From: Imperialibacter roseus
Lineage (GTDB): Bacteria; Bacteroidota; Bacteroidia; Cytophagales; Cyclobacteriaceae
Reading direction: 5' to 3'
Length of the DNA stretch: 64,000 bases
Assembly: GCF_032999765.1 (NCBI RefSeq)
Contig: NZ_CP136051.1
Location: 1,836,417-1,900,416 of the forward strand
The notes beneath the pieces are model-generated. The model searched no databases, was not told the origin of the DNA, and saw nothing but the letters and a program-made list of their open reading frames with translations. The translations under genes and the position numbers were made by a program. Positions 59,403-64,000 of this stretch are shown here, in pieces (the first letter of the stretch is position 1; every line of letters starts with the position of its first letter).

Positions 59403-59431
59403 TTATGTTTGTTCCGTTATTTAAAAGTATC

Positions 59432-60058
59432 ATGGGTATATCAGAGCGCAGAGAACGAGAGAAAGAAGAGATGAAGGAGTTGATTCTAAAAACGGCGAAT
59501 AAGCTGTTTGCAGAACATGGTTTCGATAAAGTGAGCATGAGAAACATCGCCGATGCCATAGAGTACAGTCCCACGACCATTTATCTCTATTTCAAGGACA
59601 AGAATGAATTATTCTATGCTTTGCACCTTGAAGGCTTCAGGATGCTTGCATACGAGTTCAGGCCCTTATTGGAAGTGAAAGACCCAATGGAAAGAATGTA
59701 TCAAATGGGTCTTCGGTATATCCGTTTTGCCATTGAAAACCCTGATTATTACCAGTTGATGTTCCTTGTGAAGGATCCTTTGTGTACCACCGAAACAGAC
59801 GAAACCTGGGAGGCTGGTCACAATGCGCATGCCTTCCTTGAGCAAGTTGTTATTGAATGCCAGGAACAGGGGTATTTGCAGGGAATCACCATGAGGGCTG
59901 CGGCTTTGATGATCTGGAGTTTTGTCCATGGCCTTGTGTCACTTCAAATATGTGACAGAATGAAACTTTATCAGGAGGTGGAACGTGAACAGTACATCAC
60001 TGATGCCTACGAGGCTTTCCAGTTGATGATTAGGAACTTTAAGTCGGTCGAAAAGTAG
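59432..60058 (+). CDS. TetR/AcrR-family repressor
   Basis: A 208-residue protein; the ATG at 59432 (MGISERREREKEEMKELIL) is preferred to one 51 nt upstream because it puts the usual N-terminus in place. The helix-turn-helix is ILKTANKLFAEHGFDKVSM, then RNIADAIEYSPTTIYLYFKD with NELFYAL; the C-terminal helical domain contains the ligand pocket (ALMIWSFVHGLVSLQICDRM). It is followed, past a terminator, by the TolC/RND operon, and the same palindrome precedes both, so it most likely represses the pump and itself until a substrate binds. The identity of that substrate is not visible. Confidence 0.87.
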   Translation: MGISERREREKEEMKELILKTANKLFAEHGFDKVSMRNIADAIEYSPTTIYLYFKDKNELFYALHLEGFRMLAYEFRPLLEVKDPMERMYQMGLRYIRFAIENPDYYQLMFLVKDPLCTTETDETWEAGHNAHAFLEQVVIECQEQGYLQGITMRAAALMIWSFVHGLVSLQICDRMKLYQEVEREQYITDAYEAFQLMIRNFKSVEK

Positions 60059-60080
60059 ACGACTCCAAAATAATAGAGCC

Positions 60081-60110
60081 TGGTCAGGTCACCCTCCTGA
60101 CCATTTTTTT
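60081..60110 (+). terminator. Intrinsic terminator after tetR
   Basis: TGGTCAGG (60081-60088) and CCTGACCA (60096-60103) form a perfect 8-bp stem with a 7-nt loop, followed by seven T. It separates the repressor transcript from the pump operon. Confidence 0.85.
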
Positions 60111-60120
60111 GAACTTGCAG

Positions 60121-60133
60121 TTAACACTGTTAA
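60121..60133. promoter_or_regulatory. TetR operator candidate upstream of the efflux operon
   Basis: TTAACACTGTTAA is a perfect palindrome about an odd centre, lying 12 bp before the TolC start codon and extending (TTAACACTGTTAATTA) into a match with the tetR site. Confidence 0.65.
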
Positions 60134-60144
60134 TTAAATAATGT

Positions 60145-61536
60145 ATGTACATCAAAGTGACACTATTAACCAGCGTTTTGATTTTGATGGGTATGGCGAC
60201 ATCTGCCCGTCAAAGTGAGGTAACTGAGACAGGGGGAGTCCTGGATCAGTATGTGGCTGAGGCCCTTGCTGCCAACCTGACATTGAAACAGGAGAACCTG
60301 GCGTATGAACAGAGTCTTCAGAGTCTTGCACAATCAAAAGCACTTTTCATGCCTTCTGCGGGTATTAGCGCTACTTATTCGCTGGCGCAAGGGGGTAGGA
60401 AAATCAGCTTTCCCATTGGAGACCTGCTGAACCCAGTCTACACAACGCTGAACCAGTTGACCGATTCGCAGCAGTTTCCGCAGGTGAACAATGAGGAGAT
60501 TCAGTTCCTGCCCAACCGCTTTCATGAAACCAAGCTACGGGTGGTTCAGCCGCTTTTCAATTCAGACATCTGGTATGGCTACAAGGCGCAGCAGCAAATG
60601 GTCACTGTGCAGCAGGCCAAAAGACAAGCTTATGAAACTCAGCTAAAAGGCACTGTGAGGGAGGCCTACTTCAGCTACCTTCAGTCTGTTGAGGCGATCA
60701 GAATTTATGAAAGCTCTTTGAACTTGCTCGATGAGCAGGTGCGTGTAACGCAAAGCTTTTTTGATGCACAGCTTGTGACCAAAGATGCGGTGTATAATGC
60801 CCAACTGGAAAGAAGCAAAATGGACACCCAGCTAAACGATGCCAGAAAAAATGAGCATTTGGCAAGGGCCTTCTTCAATTTTTTACTTAACAAAGAGCTT
60901 GATGCAGAGATTGAGGTAGACTCTCAATTTTCGGGTGATTTTGCATTGCCTCAGGCAATAGTCGAGAATAGCGGCAATCTTACGGAGCTCGCTTTGCAGC
61001 AGCGAAACGAACTGCAGCAGGTACAGCAGGCCCAGGAGGCGACTAATTACCTCGTCAAGCTGAACGAAGCCAACCGGATCATGCCCAACCTGGCCGTAAT
61101 AGGTGATTTGGGCTACCAGGGATTTGACTACAAATTCAACGGCGATCAGCAGTTCAGCATGCTCATTTTCAGCCTGCAGTGGGATCTTTTTAAGGGGGGA
61201 GCCCGCAAGGCAAAATACCAGTCGGCAGTGTTGCAGAAAACAACGCTCGAAACCCAGGAAGAACAGCTGAAAAAGCAGATAGAACTACAGGTGATTCAGG
61301 CATACGAGGAGGCCCGCTCGGCAGCTAACAACCTTTCCAGTGCTGAGTACGCATTGAAAACCTCGGAAAGTGCTTTTAAAATCACACAGTCGAGGTTCCA
61401 GCAAAACCAGGTACTGCCGCTGGAGTTCCAGCAATCGCAACTGAACTACACAAACGCCCGCCTGAGCTACAGCATCGCCAAATACAACCTGCTCAAGAGC
61501 GTAAATGAAGTCGATAAAGTAATTAGCAGCTTATAG
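60145..61536 (+). CDS. TolC-family outer-membrane efflux channel
   Basis: A 463-residue protein with a Sec signal (MYIKVTLLTSVLILMGMATS). It shows the two-fold repeated helical hairpins of TolC proteins: VLDQYVAEALAANLTLKQEN and ALQQRNELQQVQQAQEATNY, with long coiled helices rich in Gln/Ala, and the strand segments FLPNRFHETKLRVVQPLF and MLIFSLQWDLFKGG that insert in the outer membrane. It forms the trimeric exit duct of the pump encoded next. The gene is followed after 41 nt by the adaptor. The operator upstream and the TetR gene indicate inducible expression. Confidence 0.9.
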   Translation: MYIKVTLLTSVLILMGMATSARQSEVTETGGVLDQYVAEALAANLTLKQENLAYEQSLQSLAQSKALFMPSAGISATYSLAQGGRKISFPIGDLLNPVYTTLNQLTDSQQFPQVNNEEIQFLPNRFHETKLRVVQPLFNSDIWYGYKAQQQMVTVQQAKRQAYETQLKGTVREAYFSYLQSVEAIRIYESSLNLLDEQVRVTQSFFDAQLVTKDAVYNAQLERSKMDTQLNDARKNEHLARAFFNFLLNKELDAEIEVDSQFSGDFALPQAIVENSGNLTELALQQRNELQQVQQAQEATNYLVKLNEANRIMPNLAVIGDLGYQGFDYKFNGDQQFSMLIFSLQWDLFKGGARKAKYQSAVLQKTTLETQEEQLKKQIELQVIQAYEEARSAANNLSSAEYALKTSESAFKITQSRFQQNQVLPLEFQQSQLNYTNARLSYSIAKYNLLKSVNEVDKVISSL

Positions 61537-61577
61537 TCAATCCATTTTTTTAAGAAAGAGACTCAATCATCAATACC

Positions 61578-62627
61578 ATGAAGAATTTCATTACTCCAAC
61601 AATCATTATTCTGTCTGCATGGGTGCTGTCTGCCTGCACGCAGAACAAAGCATCTGAGATGCAAATAGACAAAAATGTGGTGGCGGTTCGCCTCGACAGT
61701 GTTAAGTCAGAGAAGGTGGCCAAGCCGGTTCGCACCAGTGGTTTGGTTTCCTCTGAAACGGAAAGCACGCTGGCGTTCAAAACGGGAGGCATCATTCAGA
61801 GAACCTATGTAAAAGTGGGTGATCGGGTAAAAAAGGATCAGCTTCTGGCTTCACTAAACCTTACCGAAATCCAGGCTCAGGTGGTGCAGGCTAAAAATGG
61901 CCTTGAAAAAGCCACCAGAGACCTTGAGCGTTTCAAAGGACTGTTGGCTGACTCAGCGGCTACGCTGGAGCAATTCCAAAACATCACCACTGTTTATGAA
62001 AATGCAAAGGAGAGCTACAGCATTGTCTCTTATAACCTTACTAACTCCCAAATCAGGGCTGGCTTTGATGGCGTAGTGCTAAAAAAATGGGCCAACGAAG
62101 GCGAGATGATCAGTGGTGGCAATCCAGTCTTTTCGCTTAGTGCCAGGAACCAGTCGACCTGGGTGCTAAAGGCGGGTGTGGCCGACAGGGATTGGGCCAG
62201 GCTTAACATCGGAGACAAAGCGGTTGTGCATTTCGACCACCTGGGAGACCAGGTCGTTGAAGCTTCCGTCATCAGGTTGGCGCAGGGGGCCGATCCAATG
62301 AATGGCACCTATCAGGCGGAACTTCAGCTGGAAGTTGGAAAAGATCAGTTACTAGCCAATGGCCTTGTGGGGAGTGTTGTGATTTCTCCTTCAAAAACCC
62401 ATCAGGTAAACCTGATACCGATCGAATCGATTATAGAAGGAAACGGCAGCCAGGCTTTTGTTTATGTGCCTGCAAAGGGCAATACGGTTAAAAAGCAGCC
62501 TGTGAGCGTTGCCTATTTTACCGAAAAGGATGTGGCTATCAGCAGCGGTCTGGAGCATACTGCTCAGGTAGTTTCGGCTGGATCTGCCTACCTCAATGAG
62601 GCGTCAACCATCATGGTAGTTCAATAA
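61578..62627 (+). CDS. RND efflux periplasmic adaptor, lipoprotein
   Basis: A 349-residue membrane fusion protein. The signal MKNFITPTIIILSAWVLSAC has a lipobox Cys20. It contains the barrel-sandwich segment TLAFKTGGIIQRTYVKVGDR with VKKDQLLASLN, a coiled hairpin (AQVVQAKNGLEKATRDLERF), the second lipoyl half AGFDGVVLKKWANEGEMISGG and a beta-barrel domain NQSTWVLKAGVADRDWARLN. It links the inner-membrane permease to the TolC duct. It lies between the two genes with 41-nt and 30-nt gaps. Confidence 0.9.
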   Translation: MKNFITPTIIILSAWVLSACTQNKASEMQIDKNVVAVRLDSVKSEKVAKPVRTSGLVSSETESTLAFKTGGIIQRTYVKVGDRVKKDQLLASLNLTEIQAQVVQAKNGLEKATRDLERFKGLLADSAATLEQFQNITTVYENAKESYSIVSYNLTNSQIRAGFDGVVLKKWANEGEMISGGNPVFSLSARNQSTWVLKAGVADRDWARLNIGDKAVVHFDHLGDQVVEASVIRLAQGADPMNGTYQAELQLEVGKDQLLANGLVGSVVISPSKTHQVNLIPIESIIEGNGSQAFVYVPAKGNTVKKQPVSVAYFTEKDVAISSGLEHTAQVVSAGSAYLNEASTIMVVQ

Positions 62628-62657
62628 TTTTTTACGGGAGAGCAAAGAACAACAAAA

Positions 62658-64000
62658 ATGAAGATATCAGAATTCTCAGTAAAAAATTACCAGTTCACCC
62701 TTATCGTTTTTGCCATGGTTATAGGGTTAGGGCTGAACTCCCTGTTCAACATGCCCAGAGGTGAAGACCCGGAGTTTGAGTCGCCCAGTTTTGCACTGGT
62801 AGTGGTTTATCCTGGCACGAGCCCCGTGGACATGGAAGAGCTTGTGGTTGACCCCATCGAAAAGAAGATGAGCGAGCTGGAGGACGTAAAGAAAATCGTC
62901 AGTAATGTAGACGATGGACTGGTAGTGATGCGCATCGACTATAAGTACGAAATTGACCCCGACGATGCCTACCAGGAAGTAATCAGGGAGATGAACACGG
63001 TGCAGCAGGAGTTGCCGGCCGACATATTCAGCATAGAAATTCGCAGGTTTACGCCTACAGATGTTAATATTCTGCAAATCGCTTTAGTATCCGAAACAGC
63101 TACCTACCGGCAGCTGGAAGCCCAGGCTGACGAATTGAAAGAGCGGCTGGAGGAGGTAAAAGCTTTGAAGAAAGTGGAAGGTTGGGGTTTCCCCGAAACA
63201 GCGGTGAAAATCTCGTTGAACCTGGAAAAAATGGCGGCGGCTCACATTCCATTGAACAATGTCCTCGGCGCCATTCAAAGTGAAAATGTAAACATGCCCG
63301 GAGGGAGCGTCAACGCTGGTACGAGAAGGTTCAATATCAAAACCAGCGGGAGCTATACCAGCCTGGAGGAGGTGCAAAACACGATAGTTTACTCAGCCGC
63401 CGATAAGGTGGTGTACCTGAAGGACATCGCCGACGTGGCTTTTGACTACGAGGAAGAAAACCACCTGACCCGGCTCAACGGCAAGAGAGCAGTGCTTGTG
63501 ACTGCGGCCCAGAAGGAGGGACAAAACATTTTCAAAGTGCAGGCGGTCTACCAGCCTGTGGTAGATAAGTTTAAGGCAGAGCTCCCATCGAACATGGAGC
63601 TGGTTCAAAACTTTGACCAGGCTACCAGCGTCGATCGTCGACTCAGCCGTTTTGTGAAAGATTTCATCATCGCTATCCTTTTAGTGTCAATCACGTTGCT
63701 GCCACTTGGTTACAGAGCGGCCATAGTGGTGATGGTTTCTATTCCTCTTTCTCTCGCCATTGGCCTTTTCATGCTCGATACGCTGGGCTACACCATCAAT
63801 CAGCTGAGCATTGTCGGTCTTATTGTGGCGCTGGGGATTCTGGTTGATGACAGTATCGTGGTAGTGGAGAATATTGAACGGTACCTTCGTGAAGGATATG
63901 GTAAAAAAGAGGCCGCCATTGAAGCCACCAAACAGATTGGTCTGGCAGTGGTTGGATGTACGGCTACGTTGATTTTCGCCTTTTTGCCTCTACTTTTCCT
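62658..64000 (+). CDS. RND efflux permease (partial, cut by window end)
   Basis: The first 447 or so residues of an AcrB-family permease; an open frame runs off the window. It begins MKISEFSVKNYQFTLIVFAM, with transmembrane helix 1. The porter domain has EDPEFESPSFALVVVYPGTS, PIEKKMSELEDVKKI, and RLNGKRAVLVTAAQKEGQN. Helices 2-4 follow, with the proton-relay motif VALGILVDDSIVVVENIERY (two Asp). Full proteins run to about 1,000-1,050 residues, so a little under half is visible. The PGTSPVDMEELV wording and GEDPEF start resemble the HAE1-like permeases of Bacteroidota. It takes substrate from the periplasm or membrane and drives it out through the adaptor and TolC using proton influx. Confidence 0.92.
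   Translation, partial: MKISEFSVKNYQFTLIVFAMVIGLGLNSLFNMPRGEDPEFESPSFALVVVYPGTSPVDMEELVVDPIEKKMSELEDVKKIVSNVDDGLVVMRIDYKYEIDPDDAYQEVIREMNTVQQELPADIFSIEIRRFTPTDVNILQIALVSETATYRQLEAQADELKERLEEVKALKKVEGWGFPETAVKISLNLEKMAAAHIPLNNVLGAIQSENVNMPGGSVNAGTRRFNIKTSGSYTSLEEVQNTIVYSAADKVVYLKDIADVAFDYEEENHLTRLNGKRAVLVTAAQKEGQNIFKVQAVYQPVVDKFKAELPSNMELVQNFDQATSVDRRLSRFVKDFIIAILLVSITLLPLGYRAAIVVMVSIPLSLAIGLFMLDTLGYTINQLSIVGLIVALGILVDDSIVVVENIERYLREGYGKKEAAIEATKQIGLAVVGCTATLIFAFLPLLF

Noticed and set aside
1-64000. CRISPR arrays, tRNA or rRNA genes, complete insertion sequences
   Set aside because: None seen by reading; no regularly spaced repeats, cloverleaf signatures or transposase motifs.

Overview
The window reads as a chromosomal segment of a member of the Bacteroidota, most like a free-living, probably aquatic, Cytophagales-type bacterium. 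Supporting features seen in the sequence are a SusC/SusD pair, a type IX secretion (Por) sorting domain at the C-terminus of one secreted protein, a Wzi-type capsule protein, a membrane-attached LytTR regulator, weak or absent Shine-Dalgarno sequences and a sphingolipid-type biosynthetic operon. No rRNA, tRNA, CRISPR array or intact insertion sequence was recognised.

Layout. 0-6.2 kb: an orphan Xre/HigA-like antitoxin beside a toxin-gene remnant, a cytochrome b561/molybdopterin oxidoreductase pair, a Tat-type lipoprotein glycosylasparaginase, and a vanadium-haloperoxidase/PAP2-fold protein with a T9SS tail. 6.4-13.0 kb (minus strand): an eight-gene, mostly overlapping operon with a serine palmitoyltransferase-like enzyme, an extended SDR (CerR-like), a GNAT-fold protein, a FabL-like enoyl reductase, a FabZ-like dehydratase, a ketoacyl synthase, an acyl carrier protein and a phosphopantetheinyl transferase. 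This is best read as a sphingolipid (ceramide) or sulfonolipid (capnine) pathway with its own fatty-acid-synthase parts. 13.2-25.2 kb: a Wzi-like outer-membrane protein, a PvdE-type ABC exporter, five glycosyltransferases, a sulfotransferase and, at 24211-25164, a desaturase very close in motif layout to eukaryotic sphingolipid delta-4 desaturases (DEGS/DES). Together, 6.4-25.2 kb could make, unsaturate, glycosylate, sulfate and export an unusual sphingoid lipid. This is the most interesting candidate system in the window.

25.2-30.1 kb holds a lipoprotein hydrolase, an outer-membrane protein, a LytTR regulator, and a Crp/Fnr regulator next to an MBL-fold/double-rhodanese sulfur enzyme that has a CRP-like palindrome in its promoter. 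30.2-57.7 kb is a polysaccharide utilisation locus (PUL): a GntR/UTRA regulator, an MFS importer, a sugar isomerase, SusC, SusD, a large unrecognised lipoprotein (possible new glycosidase), a sulfatase, four GH106-type alpha-L-rhamnosidases, a GH99-like/WbsX protein and a sialate-O-acetylesterase-like esterase. A repeated GCGTTAAG motif lies upstream of the importer and the isomerase and is a candidate GntR operator. The target is inferred to be a rhamnose-rich, sulfated and acetylated glycan.

57.8-64.0 kb: a VOC protein, a DUF4199 membrane protein, a small membrane-bound LuxR-type regulator, and a TetR regulator followed by a tripartite RND efflux operon (TolC, adaptor, permease cut by the window end). 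A near-identical palindrome precedes both tetR and tolC, so TetR probably represses both. Start sites were moved downstream of the longest open frame wherever a signal peptide, gene overlap or conserved N-terminus argued for it.
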